64,000 bases of DNA from Cyanophora paradoxa (Eukaryota > Glaucocystophyceae > Cyanophorales > Cyanophoraceae): positions 112,818 through 176,817 of the forward strand of contig QPMI01000207.1 in NCBI GenBank assembly GCA_004431415.1, written 5' to 3'. Shown piece after piece: positions 45,936-56,900 of the stretch. Both the position numbers and the translations under genes were made by a program. The notes under the pieces are model-generated. The model saw only the letters and a list, made by a program, of their open reading frames with translations, was not told the DNA's origin and ran no database searches. Position 1 is the stretch's first letter. Each line of letters opens with the position of its first letter.

Positions 45936-47991
45936 CTAATCGTCCTCCTTGCCGTAATTGCTGTCGTCCCTCAAGAGCTTGTCGATCTCGTCGTCCTGCG
46001 AAGGTGCGCCTCAGAGCTGCGCGGCGGCGAGAAACTGCCCCTACGCACGATCCTCTTGGCGACGTCCTTCGGCTTCGAGGCGGCGCCGCCGTTGCCGTTC
46101 CCGCTCCCGTTGCCGTTGGCGATGGGCTTCAGAGGCGACACGGGGTCCGCCGAGGGGTTCACGACCTGCCCCGAAGCGCTCGGCGCCGCGGCGGGGGGAG
46201 AGGGCGGGGGAAAGGGGGCGCGCGGGGCGCACGCCGCCCTGCTTGAGGATGTCCTGCACGCTCGAGTTGACGGTCATGCTGCGGGGCGGGGCGTGAGGGG
46301 AGGGGCGGCGCCGGGGCGCGGGGCAGGGAGGGCACCGGGTCTGGCGGACGAGGTCGTCGAGCTCGCCCTCGCTGAAGAGGTCGGAGAGCTTCACGTCGGG
46401 GGCGATCACCCGCAGCTCCCGCTCGATGTAGTCTGCCCCACCTCAGGCCCCGCAGCGCGGAGCACGGGCGGGCCCTGCCGGGATTCGAACCCGTGACCTC
46501 GAACTCGTCCAGCGCGTCGAGCTCGTACGTGGAAGGGTCCCCCGTGACCTGCGCGGCGGGGGGAGGTCAGGGAGGGGGGGGGGGGGGGGGGGGGGGGGGC
46601 GGGCAGGAGGGGCGGGGGGCGGGGCGCCTCGAGGAGGCGCGCGGGCTCCGGGGCGCCGGGGAAGCAGGCGGCGAGGACGCGCCCCAGCGCCGCCGCGTCC
46701 GTCCCGCTCACGCCCTCCCCGATTGTAGCGAAGTACGCCTGCGCTGAAGTGAGCGGCGCGGTGCCGCGTGGGGAGGCTTGCAGCGCGCCTGGATGCTGTC
46801 CCTCGCATACCGGCAGGCCTCCGCGTCGTCAACAGTGGGCGCGGCGCCGCGAGGGCCCGCCGGTGTGACTGCGGAGGGGCGCTCGGGGCTTCTCCCCCTC
46901 GGGCGCGGGGGGCGGGGGGAGGCGGACGGACCGAGGCGGGAGGGGCGCGGGGGCGTGGCGGGGGCCGGGGGCAGCGGCTCCTCCTCCTCGAGGTCGAAGT
47001 CGTCGCCCTCCGAGTCCAGCAGCCGCTCGACCGCCGCCGCCTCCTCCGCCTCCGCCCTCCCCGCCGCCTCCCGCTCCGCCTGCCGCTGTCCCTGCCGCGC
47101 CAGCCCCTCCTTCCAGAGCTTCACGCCGGCGCCCCACTCCACGACCGCCTGCCCCGGGGCGTCAAGAGGCGCCGGCGCTCGGGCGGGGGCGCCGGGCCGG
47201 GCCTCGAGGTCGGACGGGGTGAGGGCGGCGTAGCCGGAGCGGGCGGCCCAGGCGGAGAAGAGGAGGGCGTTGGGGTCGACGGCGCCGGAGTGGCGCAGCT
47301 GGACCTTGATGAGCTCCTTCCCCACCGCCTCGTACGTCTCCACCGCGTACTCCCAGAACTCGATCGGATCCACTGCGCAGCCGCTCGCGCTCCAAAGCGG
47401 CCCAGCGGCGCGGCGCGATGACTCACCGCCGGTGGGACCCGCGGGGACGGGCGGCGCCGCGGCGGTCTCCTCCTGCGCCTCGGCCGCCGCTCGGCGCCGC
47501 TTCTTGCCCCCGGGGTTCTTGATGTTGTCATACACGACGACGGCGATGGCGAGGGCGATCAGGAAGATGGTCGAGGAGTCCACGCCGCCGCCGCTCGCGC
47601 CCGCCGCTGCCGCCGCGCCGGCTGCCTGGTCCAGCGCGGCCCGGGCAGGGAGGGGGGACGACAGCTTCCACTCGAACCGCGCGGTGCGGGGACTGCATGT
47701 GAACTTGCGCTGCACGAAGGCGCTGCGGAGACTGCGCGAAAGCGGGAAGTCAGCCGTACTGCGCGCACGCGCCGCGGCCGAGGCGCCGGACAGCTCTCGA
47801 TGCGCGTGCTTGATGTGTTCATCCTCCGAGAGCCGCCGATCCGGCTGTTTCATTCGCATTGAAAGGCTCGCGCACCTCGGCTTTGGCGCAGAAGCGCGCG
47901 GCGCCGCCGTCAGGCTCAGCGCAGCATGTGGAGCAGCCGAGCCGCTCGCGACAGGCCGCACAAGGGCCGGGCAGAGGACGAACGAGGCCAT
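45936..47991 (-). CDS. Unassigned single-pass membrane protein (unit B copy)
   Basis: Duplicate of the unit A gene at 34862-36916, with the same transmembrane helix (TIFLIALAIAVVVYDNI) and C-terminal exon (DDEIDKLLRDDSNYGKEDD). The intronic poly-G tract is 26 bp (46574-46599). The run just upstream of the start codon has 4 G here against 3 in unit A, which does not affect the coding frame. No function can be assigned. Confidence 0.65.
46574..46599. repeat. Poly-G tract, 26 bp (unit B)
   Basis: Homologue of the 27-bp run at 35500-35526, one base shorter, in the same intron. Confidence 0.85.
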
Positions 47992-48710
47992 TGGGGTACA
48001 GACTAGATGGAACCGTGGTTCGTGGGTAGAGGGGCATACTCGAGGGCCAGTGTGCAACTCCAACTTCTCGTAAGAATCGTGTGATCTGAACAAGAATCAA
48101 TTGAGGACCGCTCGAGAGTCTGCAGTTGCAGAGGGGAAAATTCCGGAAACTTCTCCCCCCTTCAGTTGGCGGGGTACATTCATCAAGTCGAAGTTCGCGA
48201 ACAGGAGCGCAGGATCAGCACAGCTTGCGCCAGCGCACACAGGTCGACGCCGCTCGTCTCAGCTCATCCCCTGTGATGGTGTGCACTCCCTCACTCGTGA
48301 ACCGCCCTTTCTAGAATGAATAATCGCGCGCGCGCTCTCCGGGCGACCTAGGACGACTTTAGGCGTGCAACTTCGCGAAGCATTGTTATTACATACCATG
48401 CCGTGCAGCCTGCGCGGGTTGAGCGCGCCACCGCCGCCCCCTCCGCGCAATCTCTGCGCGCCAACTTGCTGACCCTCGCAACGTGCAGAGCAAGAGCTTC
48501 TCCGTCAAAGGAAGACTTTTTCGCCCGAACTTGACTGGACTCTCGATTGATACGTCTGATTAAGTGAGGCCCACTCTCGCGCTTCTCCAATATTCGCTTT
48601 GGCACATTACTAGAAGTCACTCTGGTGTCATTACCGCGGCCCACGTGTCCTAGGGATCGAACCGACGGAAGGCTGATCTCGCCCGCCTGTGCAGGTACTG
48701 CGCCTTCAGA

Positions 48711-49228
48711 ATGCTCAACTCTGGAACTGCTATCTCGTCCATCGTTCCCCCGCTTGTGTCGTTTCGAGTCCGAAGGCATTGCCTGTGAAGGCGAAAGTTC
48801 TGGGCGAGCTCGGCGCTGCCGCAATGTCCGCTGACGTTGGTCGGTTCACACGGGTGTGGAAGGGTTTCGTTTGTTGTTTAGTCGCGCCTCATTCTCTTAT
48901 CCCTCTCTTCTTGCAGGCGGCGGAAGAGGCGATCAAGTGCGGGTTTGTGGCTGAAACCGTGGCTGCTCGCAACCTTTTCGAAATCGAGCTGGAGAAAGCT
49001 GCAGCCCGCGCTCAGATCCGCCACGCTCTCGAGGTCCGCGCGATCGCGATCTTGGACATTCGACGCCCGCTGATCGCTTGGGCTGCGCAGTGTGGGGATT
49101 GGGCCATGCTCTCGGAGGCCTGCGATGCTCTTGAGGAGATGCAGTGCTTTGAGGAGGCGAAGGCCGCACGCGATTCTGTCCAGGCTACGCTCAAGCACCT
49201 TGCGGACGTCCGGGCAAAGCTCCTCTGA
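48711..49228 (+). CDS. Small helical protein of unknown function (unit B copy)
   Basis: Duplicate of 37634-38152. The helical exon (AAEEAIKCGFVAETVAARNL to LADVRAKLL) is identical. Upstream, one C fewer in the run near 48750 puts the homologous Met (48711) out of frame with the rest, so the first exon cannot be read through as in unit A. This is probably a sequencing run-length error in one of the two copies. Confidence 0.45.
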
Positions 49229-49824
49229 ACGGGCCCCGTCCAGCCCTTTTTTTATGGAACTAGAGCGATACGCTGCCAGAATTCTTAAGCTTGCATAACA
49301 TCTTCGCTAATTCCTTTCGAGATTTCACGTGAGCTGCCTGTGTACATAAATCCAATTTGTTCCGCCTTTTCTCTCTGATAAGTATGTGCCGTGGGTTAAA
49401 GTGAGTGATTCGCACTGGGAGCGTTGTCTACGTTTAAATATCCGGCGTGACATTCCAGCGTGCAGGGGCGGCCTTGCTAATGGGCCGCGCTGGGCACTGC
49501 GGCATTGTCGGGCATGGGCATGCGCAGCTCGCGATCGCGTCCTGTCGCGGGGATCGGATGCTATAGGGCGCCAGCTGCAGCGCCTAGCTATAGATCTCAT
49601 ATGTACATGTGGACCGCGCGCGCGGCCGCGGGCACCGGGGGCCCGAGCTCCAGCGGCTGGAGAGGCCTAGGGAGCGTTGGGAGACCCGGTAGCCAAGTCG
49701 ACTCCTGATTCACGGGGCCCGGGGCCGGATTGGGGGATCAGCAGTTGGGGAACGTGAGCCCGCCGCACGCTGAGGCAAGGGACGCGCGTGAGCGCAGACC
49801 GCTGATCTCCGATGGCCAAAGCGA

Positions 49825-51262
49825 TCACGTACCCGTTGAAGCAATGAAGAAAATAATGACACACAGCACGCCGAAAATAGCGACCACCAGCCTGGCGGGG
49901 GACCGTGTGTCAGCGCCACCCGCTGGGCAACAGGGCGGGGAATAAAAATGGGAGGGGAGGGAGGGAGGGAGGAAGGAGGTGGGAGGAAGGAGAGACCGGG
50001 GGAAGGGAGGGGAGAGAAAGGGGGCAAGGAAAAGGGGAAGGGGTGGGTGGGGTGGGGGAGGTGAAGGGGGGGAAGGGGGGGGGGGTGAGGGGGGTGGGGC
50101 GGGGGGCGGCAAGACGGGTTCCCCTCACTTTGCGTTTTGTATCCAGAGATGTCGCTTCAGCTGCGTGGCGCCGCGCTTAAAGCTAGCGCACGAGCGGCCT
50201 GATCAGCCACTGCGGCGCGCGCGGCGCCGAGACTGGGAGAGCGCACCGCATGGCTGAGGCGTTGAGGAGCTGCGGGCGCCTTGCGTTAGCACACCCGGTC
50301 CGCATAAAGAACGAAGTCGCACGAGGTTCTTACCTCGGTCTTATCCACGAGGAGCTCGATCTACTGGAAAAATCAAAACGGCGCAGTGCTGGATCCGGAG
50401 CGCTGGTATTGGAGCTGGTGACGGCGACTTCTAGAGTTGGGGTGGGTTTGGGTTTCGGGGAGTGGGGGAAGAGAGGCTACGAGGGGAAGCCGGCACCTTT
50501 TCGCCGCGTGCGAGAACCTTCTCGATGTTCTGCGTCATTATGCCCTTCACCTGGTCGTTCTCTTAGGTGGGGTAGGGCAGGGGGCAGGGAGGGAGGAGGG
50601 AGGGCTGGCGGTGCCGGGGGGCGTGTCAGCGCACCTCGTCTATCTCGCTCTTGACCTTGGCGATCTTGTCGCTGCCCGGGTTGCCGTACTGCTCCACCAG
50701 CCGCGTCAGGACGATGCCGCCGAAGTCATCCTGCATGGCCCCCTCGCCCGCGTTCCGGCCCCGGTCCCCGTACGCTTGCTTCCACTTGTTGCGCATCTCC
50801 TCCAAGAGCTGAGTAGCTTTCAGACGAACCGAGCGAGCGCCTGGGGGAAAGCGCGTACGACGAAAGGCATGCGGCGACCGTAGCTTTCCTCGGTCATGAC
50901 CAGAAAGACGAGCCCTGTGGGTCACCCAAATGAGAGAAGAACATCACAATGGCGCGGCGCCGCTCCGAACCCATGTCGCAGAGCACATGGAAAACATGAT
51001 GCTCCAGAGAATAGCTGCGCCGCTCCTCCCCCACAGACGCGGGCAACCTGCTGCAAACTTCTCGAGCGATGTTGCGAAAGTTGCCTGAGCGGTGCGCACG
51101 TATGAGGACGCGTGGCGCGTGCTGAGCGCGGCACAGCGGGTACGTACCGGTTGTTGTTGCGTAGTCTGCAAGCGCGATGGGGCCCCTGGCGACCAACGCG
51201 TACACGATAGAGCTCGAGGCATGGCGCTCCAGATCGAGGGCATCCGCTCCCGGAAGCGCCAT
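49825..51262 (-). CDS. VAMP7: VAMP7-type longin R-SNARE (unit B copy)
   Basis: Duplicate of 38749-40190 with the same longin, SNARE and membrane-anchor exons. All exons I compared are identical. The G/A-rich tract in the last intron (about 49945-50105 on the plus strand) differs in several run lengths. Confidence 0.8.
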
Positions 51263-51562
51263 TGCTTACGCCACCGGGCGCAGAACGATGAACGCACTGC
51301 TCGTGCGACGACCGCGCTGCTGTTCGTGCGTTGTAAGGGCTGTTGTTTCGTCCGACCGCACTGCTGTGACTCAAGATCTTACTGTGTCGTGCTTCAGTTT
51401 CGTGCGTGTGCTGCTGCGTGCTGCGTGCCGGAGCCGACTGCGAGAAAGCACGGGGAGGGGGAGCCGCATGGGGCTACACGCGTAATTCATTCGGTGCACC
51501 GCCGGGAAGCATCCTAGTCATAGATATTGCGTTGAAGCAGCAGTTAGAACAAAAGGAAACGC

Positions 51563-53615
51563 GTGACGTGGGCGGACGTGGGGCGCCCAATGGCGCCCGC
51601 TGAGATCGCAGAGGCGGCGCCGGTGTTCTACCTACTGGGCCCGGGGCGCATGGGGAAATCGTGTACCGTTCGTCTCCTCAAGATCCTTTACTCCCACGAG
51701 GGCATCACAAGTGCGCCCCTTGCCGCCGCGCACAAATGCGATTTCGATGCAATCGCAGGCTGGGAGCGGGAGCTCGCAAAGGAGCGGTTGGTAGAGAACC
51801 TCATGGACGCCGTGAAAGTCCTTCTTGACGCGGCCGGTTCGACGAGCAAAGCGGCGATCAGTTCGATAGAATAGCGTACATGCGCAGCTCACAAAGCGCA
51901 GACCTGGAGGACTCCCGCCTTCCCGCGAACAAGATTAAGGCGCGTCCGTGCACCCTCTTCCCCCCGCGCCGCGCAGCCAGCGCCAGCTCCGCCCCGTATA
52001 CGCGCCCCGCTCAACCGCATGCGCAGGAGACAAGAACGCTGATGGAGAAGTGGGCGGATCTAGACGAAAGGGACAAGACGCGGGCAACGTCTCACTTCAA
52101 AGAACTCGCCCAGGACCCCGGTGCGTCTCGACTTGCGGCGGGACCTCTCTCCGTGGCCAACCTCTCCCAGGCTTCCGCGCTTCGATGCTGCGCGTCCTGC
52201 ACGACCCCAAGAACCCTCTGTGGCCCGGCATCTTGGCCGTCCCCTCCGCTGGTGCGGCGAGCGCTAGCGCGCATCGCCAGTGCATCGGCTCGTACGCGTG
52301 CGCGCGCTGAGAGAGGCGTCGGCCAGAGTACCTCACCGACCACCACGAGCGCATCCTAGACAAGGTTCTTTGCTGCATCTAGACCCAGCTTTCCAGTGCG
52401 GACGCCAGTTGCCAACCTTTCGGGCGCAGGATTACCTGCCGACGGCGGTCGACTGTCTCCACGTCCGTACTCGAACGACGGGGTGTGCCGCTTCAGTTCT
52501 GCTCCTGTTTCTCCGCGCAGCTGAATATCGCCTTGCGTAGAATCTACTCTACCGAGTGAGGACAGTGACCCATCCGCTTCACCCGAGCCAACGCACCCTT
52601 GCAGCTTCGAGGGTCCCACTTCGGTCCATTTGCCGTCGTGGACACGGGAGGCGAGCGCTCGGAGCGCAGGAAGTGCGCGTGGCCGGCGCCAGCCGCGTCG
52701 AGCCGCCGCGCCTGAGCGCGGCTGGCAGGTGGCCCATGTGGTGGGCGCGCGACGGGAAGCAGATGGCCTCGCGCGTCTTCCCCGTCTTTGTGGCGCGGCT
52801 CGACTCGTTCGGCGAGCAGCTCTTCGAGGCGCGCCCCGCCGCCCCGCCCTCGCCTTCCGCAGCCGACGGCGGCGGCGCAGGCGGAGGGGACATGATGCGG
52901 GACATGGTCGACTGCTGGCGGGGGACGCTGGCGGCCCCGTTCGTGAAGGAGGCGGCCACGCCCTACTTCCTGCTCCTCAGCAAGGTACCCCCCCGCTCCC
53001 GCGCCCTCGGCGCTGCCGCTGACCGCCCGCGGGGAGGTCGACGGGCTGCGCAAGACGCTCGGCGACGGCTCGAGGCTGAAGCAGGGTGCGCGCCCCCCGC
53101 GCTTCGGCGCGCCCGCCGCGAGCTCCCGCCGACGGGCCGCGGCAGTCTTCCCCGGCTACTCCGGCGGCTCGAGCGTCGACGCCGCCGTCGACTTCGTTCG
53201 GGAAATGTGCGCAGCTCGCCCAGCGAACGCGCGCCGCCGCTGCAGCCGGCGACCGTCGGCGTAGGCTGGAGGGCGTGGCGGCTGAGGAGGCGCCCGGCCT
53301 CCCCATTCGCTCGCACGTCGTCAACAGCGTGGACGTGGAGGGCGCGCGGCCCGTCTGGGACTCGATCCTCACGGTATGCGCTCAGCCCACAGATCTTGAT
53401 CTGCGACCTGCTAAGCTCCGGCCGCGCGCTGGCAATGTGTGCGCAGGAGGCGATGCAGTCGCTAGGTCGCATTACGGACCGTGGAGACCCAGATGTCGGG
53501 CCCTCAACACGACATTGTCAGCCCGCTGCAAGCTCGAATTGCGAATATGATGTCGTTGAATCCGGAGCTGGAAAGTGGCGGCCACCCGCTCGACCGTGAT
53601 CATCGGATCCCTTAG
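51563..53615 (+). CDS. Divergent G-protein alpha-like subunit (unit B copy)
   Basis: Duplicate of 40492-42547. Two run-length differences fall in coding sequence. One G is missing just before the switch II exon (near 52609), so the frame into VVDTGGERSERRKW is broken here but open in unit A. One G is missing near 52889, where unit A and the NACHT fusion both have five G. The conserved motifs P-loop GPGRMGKS, DTGGERSER, LLLSK-VDGL and HVVNSVD are otherwise the same. It is convergent with the G-alpha-NACHT gene, 306 bp away. Confidence 0.65.
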
Positions 53616-53921
53616 CCCTGCTGCATGCATATGTCCAGGCCAGCTGCAGGCCAATGCAATCAGACTCCCGGGAGTCACTGAGTCCTTGTGAGATTCCAAA
53701 GTTCGGTATATGATCATGATCATGAGCAGCCTGGCAGCGGAGTCTACTAGAGTCTATACGGTTCAAGACTACAATAGTGCAAACCGACTACGACGGCAAA
53801 CTAGGCCAATAAACAAATACCTAAAATGGATCCAGACCTCGATCCCATGATCCGGATGGGGACAGCTGGGAGAAACGGAAGCCTCAAAGGCTAGGGCCGG
53901 GGAGGGAGATCATGATCATGA

Positions 53922-56900
53922 TCAGTGGGCGGGGGCCTGGACGGCGGCCGCGATGACGGAGCCGGAGGCGAAGCCGAAGGCGACGCGGAGGAGGAGGTCG
54001 CCGCCGGGGGGGGCCCACTGCACGTCCGCCGACTTGGCCTCCAGGACGGCGATGTCGGCGGAGAGGAAGGGGCACGCGAAGAGGGCGGACCCCGTGCGGG
54101 CGTCCAGCACGGAGACGGTCTTCTCGTGCGAGACGAGCGCCACGCGGGCCCCGTCCGGCGAGGCCGCCATGGCGAGCGCGATGGCGGCCGGCTTCACCCG
54201 CGCCACCCGCCACGCCGCCGCCTCCGCCCCCGCCCGCTTGCCCTCGTACGCCGCCACCTCATCCCCCACCCCGACAGCCAGGCCGCCCCCGGGCAGCGGG
54301 CCCGCCGCTGCGAAGACGGGCTGCGGCCGGCCGGCCTGGTACCGCGCCGCCTCGCGCAGCGCGCCGCCGCCGAGCGCGAGCAGGCACGCCGCCCCGTCCA
54401 GCGCGGCGCAGGCCAGCGTCTGCCCGTCGTGGGAGAAGCGCAGCGACGCCACCGCCGACTGGTGCGGCCGCAGCTGCCCCTCCGCCCGCAGCGCTCCCCC
54501 ACCACCGCCCACACCTGCACGTTCCCCGCCCGATCTGCTGACGCCGCCCGCCCTCCGCCCGGCGCTGCCGCAACCGCGGTGACGGGCTGGCTGTGGGCGC
54601 GCTGCACAGCCGCGAGCGGGGCGACGGCGGGGCGGCCGTCGGGCGTCGGCGCCGTGGCGAAGAGGGCGACGGTGCCGTCCGCGAAGCCGACGAGCGCCGC
54701 GTCGTCCCCAGCGGCTGCGACCGCCGAGATGGGCGCCCGGGAGGCGGCTTCGCACGGCACCTCGAGGCGGGCGGGGCGGCCTTGCGGCCGGGCCACGGCG
54801 GCCGTCACCACGAGCACGGGCCGGTCGAGCGCGCAGCTCACCACGACGGGCTCGCGCCCCGCCGCGCCGGGGGAGAGGGAGACGCAGGTCACGGCGCCGT
54901 TATGCGCGCGGTCCGCCGCCTCCTCGGCCTTGCGCAGGTCCCACTTCTGCACGTAGGGGCCGGTGGAGGTGTAGAGGTGCTGGCCCGAGGGCGAGAAGGC
55001 GCCGTGCGGGACGGGCCCGCCGATCCCGAAGAGGAAGGCGATCGCGCGGCCTGCGCCGGCCGCCGGCTCCCACACGACGATGCGCCCGTCGGCGCCCATC
55101 GAGGCGACCCGCGAGGCCGCCCCGGCGCCGGCCCAGGCGAGCGAGAGCACCGCCCGCCCGTGCCGCATCGAGGAGGCCGCCAGCATGCCCTCCTTGCCGG
55201 AGGCCCTGCCCGCGTCCTCCGTGTTGAAGACGCGCACGAAGCCGTCCGCCGAGGCCGTCGCGAAGCGCGCGTCCCCCTCCTCGAACACCGCCGCCGTCCA
55301 CTTCTGCTCGTGCGCCCCCGCGCGGACCGTCTGCAGCTGCCCGTTCAAGTCGACGATCGTCTTCTGGACCTTCTCAGGGCGTCAGAGGGCGGCCGCATGC
55401 AGCGGATCCGCGACTGCGCACCTGCAGCTCGGACGCCGGCATCGCGAAGCGCACGCTCGTCTTCACGTCGTCGACGAGGTTCTTGTTCTGCAGGTCCCTG
55501 AGGCTCTACTGTCAGCGGCGGCCAGGGCGCGGTGCAGCGCGGGGATTTCGAAGGCACCAGATGTAGCCGAGGTGGCCGTGCTCCGCGCTCTCCGCGCGGA
55601 AGCCAACGAGGAACCTGAAAGGCGATCTCGATTTAATAGCGGAACAAGAGACCAGCGCAGGGAGGGGCACCGGTCGCTGCGAGAGAAGCCGAGCGGCCGG
55701 ATGCTCGCAGACCGAGAGGACTGGTTGCTCGGCGCCGTTCCGAGGATGGCGACCTGCTGCCACCTCACCGGGTCCCGCGTGTCGTACAGGACGATCTCTG
55801 GGCCACGGGTCGGCGAACCACTCGAGGATCTCACAGTTTCAGCAAATCGACTAACCGTCGCCGAGGACACCGACGGCGGCGGCGGCGCCCGTCGGAGACC
55901 ACACCATCGAAGTGATTTCCGCGTTGGGGTGGCGGCTGGTGGAGCGGGCGCCGAAAGGGTGGGCGTACTCGTTTGAATCCGCATCCAGAACCTAGAGCGA
56001 GTGTGAAACAACGAATGAGCCTCGTTGGAACGGAGGCAGGGACAGGCAAAATGAGAGGGGGAGGGGAGGGGGGAGGGGAGGGCCGGGGGGGGGAGGGCGG
56101 GGGACGGAGGGAGGGACGGAGGGAAGGGCGGGGGGGAGGGGGGGGAGAGAGAGAGGGCGGAGCGAAGTGTAGAGGAAGGCGGGGTAATGCAAAGTGGGAA
56201 GAAGGTTTTAGAAGGTGCGGGAGAGGCGCCGGGAGGGAGGGGAGGGTGTAAGGGGATAGAGGGGGGAGGGAGGGGAGGGGCGGGGGGTAGGGGCCAAGTA
56301 GGATAGAGGGGCGGGCGGGGGGTAAGGGAGGGGGTAGGGGGGGAGGGGAGGGGGGAGGGGGGAGGGGGTTGCGGAGAGAAAGAGAGAGAACGGAAGGGCG
56401 TCGTCACACCAAAACGCCGTCTGCGACGGCGACGGCGATGTGGCGACCCGCGGGGTGCGCGCCGTAGCCCAGCTGCTGCTTCTCCAGCCCTGGCATGTAC
56501 TTCCGGACGCTCCCAGTCCTAAAGGCCCCGGCGTGATGAAGCGCGGCAGCGTGCGAGATGGGACACGTACCGTTCGTCCCACCAGACGCGGACGCTCTCA
56601 CCGAGACCGACAATGACTCCCTGCCCAGTCACCGCGATCTGCGCCAGCGGCTCGTCCTTGTATGGGCGCATGCTGCGGCGAAAGTGAGACGAGCGAGGGG
56701 CGGGGCCCGGAGAGACCTCGTGCACTTGTAGGTCATGACGCGGGGCTCGCTCGGCGAACGAGGGGATGCCCAGACGGCGGACGCCGTGCGGGCGTAGTTC
56801 GCGCAGATGTACTGCGCCGCGTACGCGACGGGGCTCTCCGCGCTCCCAGCGCTCCCCAGCGCGTTGACGGCGAGCGGCAGCGTCAGCTCGGGGCTGGCTG

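Larger units (their letters stand above)
42826..53897. repeat. 11.07-kb direct tandem segment, unit B
   Basis: Second copy of the segment at 31758-42828. Unit B starts directly at the homologue of 31758, in the middle of the RING gene tail, so the RING gene has no 5' part here. It ends 25 bp before the stop codon of the convergent G-alpha-NACHT gene. Differences from unit A that I located are all single- or double-base changes in G/C run length, some of which break or restore reading frames. Confidence 0.9.
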
